DNA from: Phycisphaera sp.
GTDB taxonomy: Bacteria; Planctomycetota; Phycisphaerae; Phycisphaerales; Phycisphaeraceae
Direction: 5' to 3'
DNA: 52,014 bases
Assembly: GCA_028285385.1 (NCBI GenBank)
Contig: JANQPR010000237.1
Coordinates: 1-52,014, forward strand
The notes under the pieces were generated by a model that did no database searches, was not told the DNA's origin, and was given only the letters and a program-made list of their open reading frames with translations. The translations under genes and the position numbers were made by a program. Positions 16,177 through 24,463 of the stretch are shown piece after piece; position 1 is the stretch's first letter; the number at the start of each line of letters is the position of its first letter.

Positions 16177-17889
16177 TCAACGCGACGTCGCGGTGGGCTG
16201 TGACGCCGGATGCGCAGCGCGTTCGAGGCGTTCGCGTTCGTCGGCGTCGAGTCGGCCCAGCAGCCCGAGTTGCTCGTAGGTGTCGAGGATCGACGCGGCC
16301 TGCATGCCGAGGTACGCGGCGTCGGTGTCGATGATGTCGCGGCCAAGGATCTCTTCGAGCGTTTGGGGGGAATAGTCGGGCTTGACGGCGGCGGTCGACG
16401 CGGTGCCGTACTGGTTGAGGTTGGAGGCGAAGATGCCGGCGGCGCTGAAGGGCAGGAAGTCCTCGTAGCGCAGGCCGTCGACGCGGACGAACCCGCGGGC
16501 GACGAGTTGGTTGAGGTCCGTGGTGTCGATGCTCGCCGCGGCGCGCCCGGCGTCGGTCGGGCTGTACTTGCCGTAGGCCAGGCCTAGATCCAGCAGCGCC
16601 GCGAGCGTCTTGGGGAACGGGGCGAACGCCTCGGCCTGCTTCGCCTGGTACGCCGCGAAGTCGCGCTTCGCAAGGCCGGCGTCGGCGGCGCGGTTCGCTT
16701 CGTGGGCGGCTAGGCACTGGTCGTACAGCGCCCGGCCCTTCGGCGTCGTGGCGTAGAAGCGTTGCTCGATCTCGCCGAACCGCGCGGTGTGATCGGTGTC
16801 GGTCGTGGTGCCGTCGTCGTGACGGAACGTCACCGGCTCGGTCAGGGCCTTGTACGCGTCCTGCCGCAGCAGTACGGGTGTCGCCACGTCCGGCCCCTCC
16901 GTGAAGTCTTTGAACCCGTTGTGGTTCAAAGCTGACAGGTCGAGGTCGGCCGCGTGCAGGCGCTGGGTCAACTCGGCGACCAGGTTGTCGATGATGCTTG
17001 CCAACTCGGCGTCGGTGATCTCGCGCTCGCTCAGCGCGTCGATCTTGTCCCGGCTGAGGTGCTTGAAGTGAAGCGTCATCCAGTCCCGGTCGGCATGGTC
17101 GTGCAGCTGCCGCAACGCCGTCGATGCCCGTCGGGCAAAGGTGTCGTCGTCCAGCTCGCCCAGGCAGCGCTTCATGGCCGAGGTGTACAGGTCCATGCAG
17201 AACGTGTTGGGCGTGAGGTGGTTGAGGTGGTGCGATTCGAAGCACGCCACGTCGGCCGCGATCTTGAACCCGGCCTCGCACAGCCCCCGGTAGAGCTCGT
17301 GCCCGCGGGCCTGCCCGGTCCACTTGAAGATGCGTTGCGTCGCTTCGGTGATCAACGACTCGGCGTCCGCGTCGTCGAGCCCACCCTGTGCTTCGCACCT
17401 CTCGATCAGTTCTTTGGCCCGGTCGGAGAACACCCGTCGGCCCGCGAGCAGGGCGTCGATGCGTTGCTTCGTCGCCTCGTCGAAGTAATCGGTCATCAGT
17501 AGCGACGTGAACACCCGGTGCTCGGGGTTGATGCGCGACCGGAACGCCGTGGCGATCACCGGCTGGCTCTTGCCGCCCAGCGCGGTCATGTCGTAGAAGT
17601 TGTGTGGCTCCATCGCGAAGACAGCGAAGAATCGGCCGATCCAGCGGTACTCGTCCGGCCGGCCGATGCGGATCGCGCCGTGCCGCTCGGCGCTAGTCGC
17701 CTCGATCTGTTCGTCGCTGACCGCGAACCCGGGGTACCGACGCCCGAGCAGGGCGCACACGGTGCGGTTGCAGACGAGGTTGACCAGCAGCGACTTGTCG
17801 TAGAGCGGGACCTCCTGGCCGAACATCGCGGAAAGCTCGGCGAACAGGCGATGCTGCAGGGCGATCGGGTCGGCGAACGGGCCTGGCAT
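16177..17889 (-). CDS. hglS: 2-oxoadipate dioxygenase/decarboxylase (HglS/YdcJ family, DUF1338)
   Basis: A 570-residue member of the HglS family, Fe(II)-dependent enzymes that convert 2-oxoadipate to D-2-hydroxyglutarate during lysine breakdown. The recognisable core is HELYRGLCEAGFKIAADVACFE followed by SHHLNHLTPNTF, whose histidines include an iron ligand in characterised members. Better-known members are roughly 450 residues; this one is over 100 longer, with a Lys/Ala-rich C-terminal part ending in a long Glu/Arg stretch. ATG 17889 has GGGAG upstream. No other lysine-catabolism genes are nearby. Two near-identical palindromes before the start suggest a dedicated repressor. The substrate could differ in this longer version. 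Confidence 0.82.
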   Translation of the reverse strand: MPGPFADPIALQHRLFAELSAMFGQEVPLYDKSLLVNLVCNRTVCALLGRRYPGFAVSDEQIEATSAERHGAIRIGRPDEYRWIGRFFAVFAMEPHNFYDMTALGGKSQPVIATAFRSRINPEHRVFTSLLMTDYFDEATKQRIDALLAGRRVFSDRAKELIERCEAQGGLDDADAESLITEATQRIFKWTGQARGHELYRGLCEAGFKIAADVACFESHHLNHLTPNTFCMDLYTSAMKRCLGELDDDTFARRASTALRQLHDHADRDWMTLHFKHLSRDKIDALSEREITDAELASIIDNLVAELTQRLHAADLDLSALNHNGFKDFTEGPDVATPVLLRQDAYKALTEPVTFRHDDGTTTDTDHTARFGEIEQRFYATTPKGRALYDQCLAAHEANRAADAGLAKRDFAAYQAKQAEAFAPFPKTLAALLDLGLAYGKYSPTDAGRAAASIDTTDLNQLVARGFVRVDGLRYEDFLPFSAAGIFASNLNQYGTASTAAVKPDYSPQTLEEILGRDIIDTDAAYLGMQAASILDTYEQLGLLGRLDADERERLERAAHPASQPTATSR

Positions 17890-17923
17890 GGTCGGTCTCC
17901 CGAGAGGGGGCGGGTATCGGGCC

Positions 17924-17970
17924 GTCCATTGGCCCAGACTGTTATAGAATACGCGCCGCGTCCACTGGAC
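17924..17970 (-). promoter_or_regulatory. Paired palindromic operator candidate upstream of hglS
   Basis: GTCCATTGGCC (17924-17934) and GTCCACTGGAC (17960-17970; perfect palindrome GTCCA-C-TGGAC) are 36 bases apart, centre to centre. Between them, on the minus strand, is TATTCTATAAC, a plausible -10 region with TTGGTC as a weak -35. A regulator binding both sites would cover the hglS promoter, and the region also precedes divergent rmlA. Confidence 0.35.
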
Positions 17971-18141
17971 CAAGCCCAATAACCCCGGACGAAACGCGCT
18001 TTTTGCGCCGCAATAGCGGTTTCTACCGGGAAGCAGCGGGGCCGGGCGTGGAGGGCGTCGATACAGTCCCCAAGTCGGCGGCTCTGTGGCGAAGGTTTGC
18101 CCTTGCCGTCGGGACTTGATCCGAACGCTTGGAGGCACGCT

Positions 18142-19107
18142 TTGTCGCCCGGCTCGATTCTGACTGACGCCAACGCCGACGGTGACAGCGCCTCGACGTA
18201 CCGGGGCGTGCTGCTAGCCGGCGGGGACGGGACGCGGCTGTCGCCGTTGACCGGGGCGGTGAGCAAGCAACTCCTGCCGGTCTACAACAAGCCGATGGTG
18301 TACTACCCGCTGAGCGTGCTGATGCTCGCGGGGTTGCGTGAGGTGTTGGTGGTCACGACGCCCCGGCACCGCGCGTTGTTCGAGGCGACGCTGGGCGACG
18401 GCTCGGCCTGGGGCATGCGGTTTGTCTTCGCCGAGCAGCCGAAGCCCAACGGGCCGGCCGAGGCGTTGCGGCTGCAGCCCGCGTTTCACGACGGGTACCC
18501 GGTCGCGCTCGTGCTGGGCGACAACCTGATCTATGGGTCGGGGCTGCGGCAGACCTTGCGAAGCGCCGCACGGCGTGCCGAGGACGGCGGGGCGGTGATC
18601 TTCGGCCACCCGGTGCGCGACCCGCAGCGGTACGGCGTGGTCGAACTCGACGCGCGCGGTTGGCCGGTGTCGTTGGAGGAAAAGCCGGCGTCACCGCGCA
18701 GCGATGTCGCGGTGCCGGGGCTGTATTTCTACGACGCGGAAGTGACGAACCTGGCGGCTGAACTGCAGCCTTCATCGCGTGGCGAGTACGAAGTCACCGA
18801 CCTGAACCGTGCGTATCTGGAGCGTGGCGAGCTCCACGTTGAGTTGTGGGGCCGGGGCACCGCTTGGTTCGACGCCGGGACGCCCGAGTCGCTGCTGGAA
18901 GCGCAGAACTTCATCCACACGCTCGAGTCCCGCCAAGGCGTGATGATCGGCTGTCCCGAAGAGATCGCGTTCCTGCAGGGCTGGATCGATCGGGCGGCGC
19001 TGCTCCGCCAGGCAAACCGGTACGACAACGACTACGGCCGCTACTTGCGTGCGCTGGCCGATAACGCCACCTCGCCGCGGTCCGACAGCGTGAGGAACGC
19101 TTCGTGA
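18142..19107 (+). CDS. rmlA: Glucose-1-phosphate thymidylyltransferase
   Basis: A 321-residue nucleotidyltransferase joining dTTP and glucose 1-phosphate to give dTDP-glucose, the entry to dTDP-rhamnose and other deoxysugars of surface polysaccharide. The signature LLAGGDGTRLSPLT (about 24-37) and SKQLLPVYNKPMVYYPLS are those of RmlA, with Asp in place of the more usual Ser in G-G-x-G-T-R-L. LGDNLIYG and YGVVELD follow as expected. The start is TTG 18142, six bases after GGAGG (18131-18135); a TTG further upstream is not preferred. It overlaps rmlB by four bases (GTGA), so the two are coupled. rmlC and rmlD are not in this window. Confidence 0.92.
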   Translation: MSPGSILTDANADGDSASTYRGVLLAGGDGTRLSPLTGAVSKQLLPVYNKPMVYYPLSVLMLAGLREVLVVTTPRHRALFEATLGDGSAWGMRFVFAEQPKPNGPAEALRLQPAFHDGYPVALVLGDNLIYGSGLRQTLRSAARRAEDGGAVIFGHPVRDPQRYGVVELDARGWPVSLEEKPASPRSDVAVPGLYFYDAEVTNLAAELQPSSRGEYEVTDLNRAYLERGELHVELWGRGTAWFDAGTPESLLEAQNFIHTLESRQGVMIGCPEEIAFLQGWIDRAALLRQANRYDNDYGRYLRALADNATSPRSDSVRNAS

Positions 19108-20084
19108 GGCTGCTCGTCACCGGCGGGTGCGGGTTCATCGGGAGCCACTACGTACGGTATGCGCTCGACGCCGGCCACAACGTCGTCAACCTCGACGCGC
19201 TGACCTACTCCGGCAACCCGGCCAACCTCGCCGACGTGCAGAACCATCCGGGCTATCGTTTCGTCCACGGCGATGTGTGTACCGCGGCGATCGTTGAGCC
19301 ATTGGTTCACGAAGCCAACGCGGTTGTCCATATCGCCGCCGAATCGCACGTCGACCGCTCGATCGACGACGCTGCGTCGTTTGTGCGGACCAACGTGCTG
19401 GGTACGCAGGTGTTGCTCGACGCGTTGCGTCGTGACCCGGCCGGGCGGGACAAGCCTTGTGTCGCGGTTTCCACCGACGAAGTGTTCGGCGACCTGCCGT
19501 TCGATCGGCCGGACCAGAAGTTCAACGAACACAGCCCGTACGCCCCGTCGAGCCCATACGCGGCGAGCAAGGCGGCGGCCGACCACCTGGCGCTCGCGTA
19601 CCACCGAACCTTTGGTCTGGACGTCCGCATCACACACGGCACCAACACGCTCGGCCCCAACCAACACCCCGAGAAACTCGTCCCGCGTTTCGTGATCAAT
19701 CTGTTGCGTGGTGAGAAGGTGCCGCTCTACGGCGACGGCCAGAACGTGCGCGACTGGGTGCACGTCGCCGACCACTGCGCCGGAATCCACGCCGTGCTGA
19801 CGCGCGGACGTCCCGGCGAGCGCTACGGCATCGGCGCCGAGAACGAGCGCTCCAACCTTGAGCTCACCCGGGCCTTGCTCGAGTTGCTCGATCTGGACGA
19901 CGCGATGATCCAACGCGTCCCGGACCGCCCCGGGCACGACCGCCGCTACGCGATGAACGCCCAAAAGTCCCGGGAACAACTCGGATGGCAGCCGGCCCAT
20001 TCGGCTTGGCCCGGCGCACTAGCGGAGACCGTCGAGTGGTACCGACGCAACGAGACGTGGTGGCGGCAATCCGTCGTGCGCTAA
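19104..20084 (+). CDS. rmlB: dTDP-glucose 4,6-dehydratase
   Basis: A 326-residue short-chain dehydrogenase of the extended type. It removes water from dTDP-glucose to give dTDP-4-keto-6-deoxyglucose using bound NAD. Visible are the Rossmann motif GGCGFIGSH (7-15), AESHVDRSI, the STDEVFGDL active-site block with catalytic Asp-Glu, and Y-A-A-S-K. The block usually reading T-R-C-S-N-N-Y-G-P-x-Q-x-P-E-K is here T-H-G-T-N-T-L-G-P-N-Q-H-P-E-K, a notable divergence beside the sugar site, so the product might differ from the standard one. GTG 19104 overlaps the rmlA stop. Its own stop overlaps the stop of the converging S51 gene. Confidence 0.9.
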   Translation: MRLLVTGGCGFIGSHYVRYALDAGHNVVNLDALTYSGNPANLADVQNHPGYRFVHGDVCTAAIVEPLVHEANAVVHIAAESHVDRSIDDAASFVRTNVLGTQVLLDALRRDPAGRDKPCVAVSTDEVFGDLPFDRPDQKFNEHSPYAPSSPYAASKAAADHLALAYHRTFGLDVRITHGTNTLGPNQHPEKLVPRFVINLLRGEKVPLYGDGQNVRDWVHVADHCAGIHAVLTRGRPGERYGIGAENERSNLELTRALLELLDLDDAMIQRVPDRPGHDRRYAMNAQKSREQLGWQPAHSAWPGALAETVEWYRRNETWWRQSVVR

Positions 20085-21439
20085 CAGGCCGCGCTCCTGG
20101 CCCGACGGAATCGCGCCATACCACCGGCGATCCCGATCGCGAGGGCGATGCTGGGCTCGGGTACCGCGGCTCCAGCGGACGCGGGCGCCACCGTACCTCC
20201 CCAGTTCTGAAGCACGCGGTCGAGTTCCGCCTGGTCGATCACGCCGTCGGGGAGGTCGCTCAACCAACCCGCCGGGGCGTTGATGCCGGCGTCTTGCCCC
20301 CAGTTCTGCAGGACCAGGTCAAGGTCGCCCTGTTCGATCTGGCCGGACCCGTTGAAGTCGCCAGCTAGATCGACCGCGGGGTCGATCGCCGGGCCGACGC
20401 TAACCACGCCCTGCACCACGTCGAACGAGTACGCCTCGCCGATGCCGGTGTCGGCGTGAAACGTGTCGAAATCGAAGGTGTCTCCGGGCGCCAGTTCGAG
20501 CACGCGGACGCCGTGGAGGGTCAAGGGCTGGCCGGGCGCGAGCACCTCGGCGGATTCGGTGGTCTCGAGCGCGAACGCGGCAGACCCGGCCGATCCGTTG
20601 CCGAGGACGGTCGCAAGGCCGTCGGGCGTGACCGTGATGGCGGTCTGCTCGTTGATGCCCAGGCCACGAAACGGCGTGGTGCCGGTCTCGTCGAGGGACC
20701 GCGCCATCATCGTGAGCAGTCGCCCTTCGCGGCTGCGCTGCTCGAAGTGGCTGTCGGTGATGATGCCTTGCATCTGCGGCAGGCTGAAGAAGTCGTGGGT
20801 GATCGTGACGTCGCGGTGGTACGGGTTGGACAGCGCCCGGTCCGAGCGCAGGCTGCGGTTGAGCGCAACGTAAGCCGACGACCCCATAACGGCCAGCCCG
20901 GCAGACGTGCCGCCGACCACCGCGCCCGCCGATGCACGTTGGTTGACGGCGTCTTCCAGCGGCGTGCCCCGCCAGAAGTCGTAGTAGTCGCGCTGGTCGC
21001 CGCCGGCAAGAAAGATCGCCTCGGCGTTGTTGACCTTGTCGAGGATGAACGTGTCGGACGCTGCGCTGCGCTGATCAAACACGAACGTCTCGACGGAATC
21101 GATAGCCGGCCCGGGAAGCTCGGAGTACAGGTAGTCGTTGTATCCGTCGCTGCCCGAGGCGCGGAGGACGACGACGTCGCCGCCGTTGGCTTGAGACTTG
21201 AACCAGGACATCGCCGGGTCGACGTCGGTGGAACCGCCGGCGAGCAACAGCCCGCCGAGCGGATTTGACGTTGCCGCGTCCGCGGCATTGCCGGTGAGGT
21301 AATAGGTGTAGCCCGATTGCGCGGCGACGGGTATCGGGGTGAGCGAAAGCACGGCCCCGGCGATGACCGAGGCCGTGCAGCGAAGGGAGACAGTGGCCAG
21401 TTCACGGAGCATGGGTATGGTCAAGGGAAGTCGGGTCAC
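20081..21439 (-). CDS. PEP-CTERM-anchored S51 (cyanophycinase-like) peptidase
   Basis: A 452-residue exported protein. A signal peptide (to about residue 41, PIPVAAQS) is followed by an S51 domain with LFLAGGDQRDYYDFW, then GGTSAGLAVMG around residue 177 bearing the nucleophile Ser, and GIITDSHFEQRSREGRL in place of the usual D-Q-H-F-x-x-R-x-R-x-G-R-L. At about 359-425 comes the two-part dockerin-like module (GDFNGSGQIEQGDLD and VLQNWGG), then a PEP-CTERM signal (426-452). So this would be a cyanophycinase-like enzyme fixed at the cell surface. GTG 21439 overlaps the upstream stop (GTGA); ATG 21412 is an alternative. Cyanophycinases cut beta-Asp-Arg polymers; the true substrate is not proven. 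Confidence 0.8.
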   Translation of the reverse strand: MTRLPLTIPMLRELATVSLRCTASVIAGAVLSLTPIPVAAQSGYTYYLTGNAADAATSNPLGGLLLAGGSTDVDPAMSWFKSQANGGDVVVLRASGSDGYNDYLYSELPGPAIDSVETFVFDQRSAASDTFILDKVNNAEAIFLAGGDQRDYYDFWRGTPLEDAVNQRASAGAVVGGTSAGLAVMGSSAYVALNRSLRSDRALSNPYHRDVTITHDFFSLPQMQGIITDSHFEQRSREGRLLTMMARSLDETGTTPFRGLGINEQTAITVTPDGLATVLGNGSAGSAAFALETTESAEVLAPGQPLTLHGVRVLELAPGDTFDFDTFHADTGIGEAYSFDVVQGVVSVGPAIDPAVDLAGDFNGSGQIEQGDLDLVLQNWGQDAGINAPAGWLSDLPDGVIDQAELDRVLQNWGGTVAPASAGAAVPEPSIALAIGIAGGMARFRRARSAAC

Positions 21440-22485
21440 CGACGCCGGAGCATCGCCAGGCCGCCGACGCTCAGGAGCGCCAGGACCGTAGGCTCAGGCA
21501 CGGCGCTGCCCGCAAAGTCCGGGGCGCTGGTGCTGCCCCAGTTCTGGAGCACGCCGTCGAGCTCGTTCTGGTCGACGGTGCCGTCGAACGGGCCGCCGCC
21601 GACGAGGGCGTCTTCGTCACCCGTGAAGGTGCCGGTGCCCCAGTTCTGCAGGACGATGTCGAGGTCGCCCTGCTCGACCTGGCCGGACGTGTCGTAGTCG
21701 CCGGTGATGCCGATGGGCGTGAGCACCGTGCTGACCGACCAGTTGTCGAAGACGACCTCGGCGGCGGGGTCGAAGTGGCGGACGTACAAGCCGTAGTGCG
21801 TGCCGTCGATCGTGAGTTGTTCTTCGCCGACGGGGGGTTCGTCGGCGGGGATGGTGAAGCTGTAGCTCTGGTCGTAGCCGGTGCCGCCGGTCGCGGTGTC
21901 GACGACGTTGAAGTCGATCAGGTGGTCGCCGTTGCCCTCGAACGTAACGGTGGAGGTGAAGGTGTAGGTCACGTTCTCGGCGAGCGACGGGACGCCGGCG
22001 GCGGCGTCGTCGGTGTTGCTGATGCCGATCTGCGCGCCGGTTTCGTCGAAGGCGTTGGTGAAGAACCGCGCGGGGGCGAAGTCGCCGGACGGCTCGCGGA
22101 GGTAGGTGTAGATCGCGTCGGCGTCGCCCTCACCGGCCGCCTCGGGCGGGTTGGCGCCGAAGACGAACCCGAGCCGGGACACGCTGGTGAACACGTTGGT
22201 CATCGTGAAGTCGACCGACTGCGTCACCGCCAGGCCCGGCGTCGGGGCGGCGTTGGGCACGTCCAGGACCAGGCTGGTGCGGGTGCTGTCCGACACGACC
22301 ACCGAGAGTGCGTCGTTGGCGAGCGTGAGCGTCGCGGTCGAGGCAACACCGTCCTGGAGGATCGGCGCGGCGATGTCGTACGTGTTGCCGTTGTAGGTCT
22401 CCGTGAACGGGGCGTTGGCGGCGAGAACGGGCGTGCCGGCAAGCGCGGCGACGGCGGCGGCGGGTGAACTCCAGCGGGGTCTCAT
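21436..22485 (-). CDS. PEP-CTERM surface protein with dockerin-like module
   Basis: A 349-residue secreted protein: signal peptide (1-25), a beta-rich domain, a tandem dockerin-like module (from about residue 260, [15 protein letters not shown], then [13 protein letters not shown]) and a C-terminal VPEP, hydrophobic helix and RRR (329-349). The domain is clearly paralogous to the protein at 30399-31223: both share VTQSVDFT, SVSRLGF/NVSRLGF, LREPSGDFAP/LSEPAGDFAP and H-Y/H-G-L-Y-V/F-R. The function of this domain is unknown. ATG 22485 lies nine bases after GGAG and is preferred over a TTG at 22500. The stop overlaps the GTG of the S51 gene, so the two are coupled. Confidence 0.8.
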   Translation of the reverse strand: MRPRWSSPAAAVAALAGTPVLAANAPFTETYNGNTYDIAAPILQDGVASTATLTLANDALSVVVSDSTRTSLVLDVPNAAPTPGLAVTQSVDFTMTNVFTSVSRLGFVFGANPPEAAGEGDADAIYTYLREPSGDFAPARFFTNAFDETGAQIGISNTDDAAAGVPSLAENVTYTFTSTVTFEGNGDHLIDFNVVDTATGGTGYDQSYSFTIPADEPPVGEEQLTIDGTHYGLYVRHFDPAAEVVFDNWSVSTVLTPIGITGDYDTSGQVEQGDLDIVLQNWGTGTFTGDEDALVGGGPFDGTVDQNELDGVLQNWGSTSAPDFAGSAVPEPTVLALLSVGGLAMLRRR

Positions 22486-23036
22486 CTTTCGGGTCTCCAA
22501 GGGGCGGTCATTCGGGGCAGGCGGTAGTCGGCGGGGACGGGCGGCGTCGGCCTACGCCTGTGGCGTCGGCGCGACAGGGCTTAAGCGGTGCGACGACCGT
22601 TGCTGGACAACTCGGTATACGGGGCCTCAGGCCCCACGGCCTGAGTGAGGCACGCGAGGTCGCCGGGGGGTTGATCGCCGGCAGGACGCCGGGTCTTGTG
22701 CGGGGCGCGGTCCGTCCGCGTTGCCGCAACATACGACCCGGCACCGGATCGGTCAACGAGTTTCCAGGCCGGGTTGGGGCAAAACCCTTGACCTAACGCG
22801 AGACGACTCGGTATCGTCCGAGGGTCGAAAGACAGGCCGTCGGCCTCGATCACTCGCCCGATGACTCTCGGCTCGGATCGCGTTGCTTGCGTGATCTGCC
22901 GTGAGCCCCCAGCTTTACACGTCATTGCCGTCCTCGCGTCGTCGTTATGCCGGTCGCGGTGGTCGGCCGCGTTGGAGTTGCCAGAACTCGTTCGAGGTCA
23001 ATGCGAGATACCGCTCCGCCGGAGCCTGCCGCCGTT
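22486..23036. other. Gene-free divergent region with overlapping palindromes
   Basis: No supported gene lies in this 550-base gap between divergent genes. It contains two mutually exclusive stems: GGGGCCT-C-AGGCCCC (22621-22635) and CTCAGGCC-ccac-GGCCTGAG (22626-22645). On the right is a promoter-like pair at 22788-22817 facing the peptidase gene. The rest shows nothing I can name. Confidence 0.5.
22788..22817 (+). promoter_or_regulatory. Sigma-70-like promoter for the peptidase-cyanophycinase-transporter group
   Basis: TTGACC (22788-22793), an 18-base spacer and TATCGT (22812-22817). It lies about 220 bases before the first start codon, implying a long leader. Confidence 0.45.
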
Positions 23037-24401
23037 ATGAACGCCAACCCCCTGAATCTCAAGAACACCTCCGACCTCCGGCCGCCGCCGCCCAAGCCCC
23101 GGCTTTCGGTCCGCAAGTCGCGGGAGTTCCTGCCGCCGACGCGGTGGATCAAGCACGCGACGGAGTTGCTGCGTCTACCGACCAGCCCGTTCCATGAGCA
23201 CAACGTGCTGCTGTGGCTCTGGCGGTTTGCGCGGAACCGCGGCCTGCAGACTTATGTCGATGACGCGGGCAATCTCCAGATCGATTACATGCCCACCGAG
23301 CCGATGGCGGAACTCGCCGTGTTGCCCACGCTCATGTTCACCGCGCACGCGGACCACACCGGGTTCTGGGCGGTCGAGATGAGCGGGGCCAAGACGCTCC
23401 AGGCGCAGTGGATGGGGCGCTTCCCCGAGGAGTTGATCGAGGGAGGCCGGGTGCTGTTCTGGACGGGCGGGAAGCCGCTGGCGGAGGTCGAGCCCGAGTT
23501 CTGGCCGGACGCTCCCGAGGGCTTCCGGGTGGGCGGGCGACGCGTGGCCGGCCGTGTGACGCGTGTCGTTGGTCACAACACGGAGGGTGACGTCGCCGGC
23601 GTCGAGATCGAGGTCGACGAAACCGTGATGCCCGGTTCGATCGGGATGTGGGACCTGCCCGACCCCGAGCACGCGAACGGCCGGCTGTACGCCCGTGGCA
23701 TCGACGATGTCGCGGGTTGCGCCTCGCTCGCGTGTCTGCTCGACACGGTCGTCCGAGACGAATGCCCGTTCCCGGTGCGCTGCCTGTTCACCCGGGCAGA
23801 GGAGGGCGGCTTTTTTGGCGCCATACGGTACTGCCAACGCGTCTTCGGCCGTGACTCAGCTACGCGGCGCGATCGGGCACTCACCGGCGACGGCCGGGCG
23901 CCGGACGTCATCATCTCCGTCGAGACCAGCAAGGCCCTGCCGCACGCCCCGCACCACCACGGCCCCGTCGTGCGCGTCGGCGACCGCCGAACGCTCTTCA
24001 AGCCCGAGCTCGCCGACTGGGCGGCGGGCGTGTCCGCGGCACTGGCGGACGAAGACGAGACCTTCGTGTACCAGCGCGAGTTGATGGACGGCGGGACCTG
24101 CGAGTCGACCGTGTTCCAGGCGTGGATGGGCAACGCCGCGGCGCTGTGCGTGCCATTGGGCAACTACCACAACTACGACGCCGACACGAACACGATCGCT
24201 TCGGAGTTCATCACCACGGACGACTTCGGTAACCTCGTCCGGCTGATGCGTCGCCTCGTCGATCAGGCCGAGCTGGCCCGCGACACGTTCGCGCCGTTCA
24301 AGCGGTGGGCGAACGACTGGGAGCAGCGTCACGCCGAGCTGTTCTTCGAACCGGCGGGCGTCCCGGCCCGTGCGGCCGCGGCACCGAAGGACGCCGAGTG
24401 A
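23037..24401 (+). CDS. M42-type metallo-aminopeptidase
   Basis: A 454-residue di-zinc peptidase of the M42/M28 clan. Visible metal and catalytic blocks are TAHADHTGFW (first His and the catalytic Asp), ARGIDDVAGC (bridging Asp), FTRAEEGGFFGA (Glu base and Glu ligand), ISVETSKA (Asp/Glu ligand) and LGNYHNYD (last His). Such enzymes trim N-terminal residues from peptides, usually as large cytoplasmic assemblies; no signal peptide is seen. ATG 23037 is chosen; ATG 23001, with GAGG very close, is an alternative. The next gene, a cyanophycinase-like protein, starts within 63 bases, so a shared role in peptide breakdown is likely. Exact specificity is not readable. Confidence 0.82.
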   Translation: MNANPLNLKNTSDLRPPPPKPRLSVRKSREFLPPTRWIKHATELLRLPTSPFHEHNVLLWLWRFARNRGLQTYVDDAGNLQIDYMPTEPMAELAVLPTLMFTAHADHTGFWAVEMSGAKTLQAQWMGRFPEELIEGGRVLFWTGGKPLAEVEPEFWPDAPEGFRVGGRRVAGRVTRVVGHNTEGDVAGVEIEVDETVMPGSIGMWDLPDPEHANGRLYARGIDDVAGCASLACLLDTVVRDECPFPVRCLFTRAEEGGFFGAIRYCQRVFGRDSATRRDRALTGDGRAPDVIISVETSKALPHAPHHHGPVVRVGDRRTLFKPELADWAAGVSAALADEDETFVYQRELMDGGTCESTVFQAWMGNAAALCVPLGNYHNYDADTNTIASEFITTDDFGNLVRLMRRLVDQAELARDTFAPFKRWANDWEQRHAELFFEPAGVPARAAAAPKDAE

Positions 24402-24463
24402 CGCCGCACACCCCCGGAGCCTGCGCCGAAGACACTACCCATCGAGCCCCGTCCGTGAGCACC

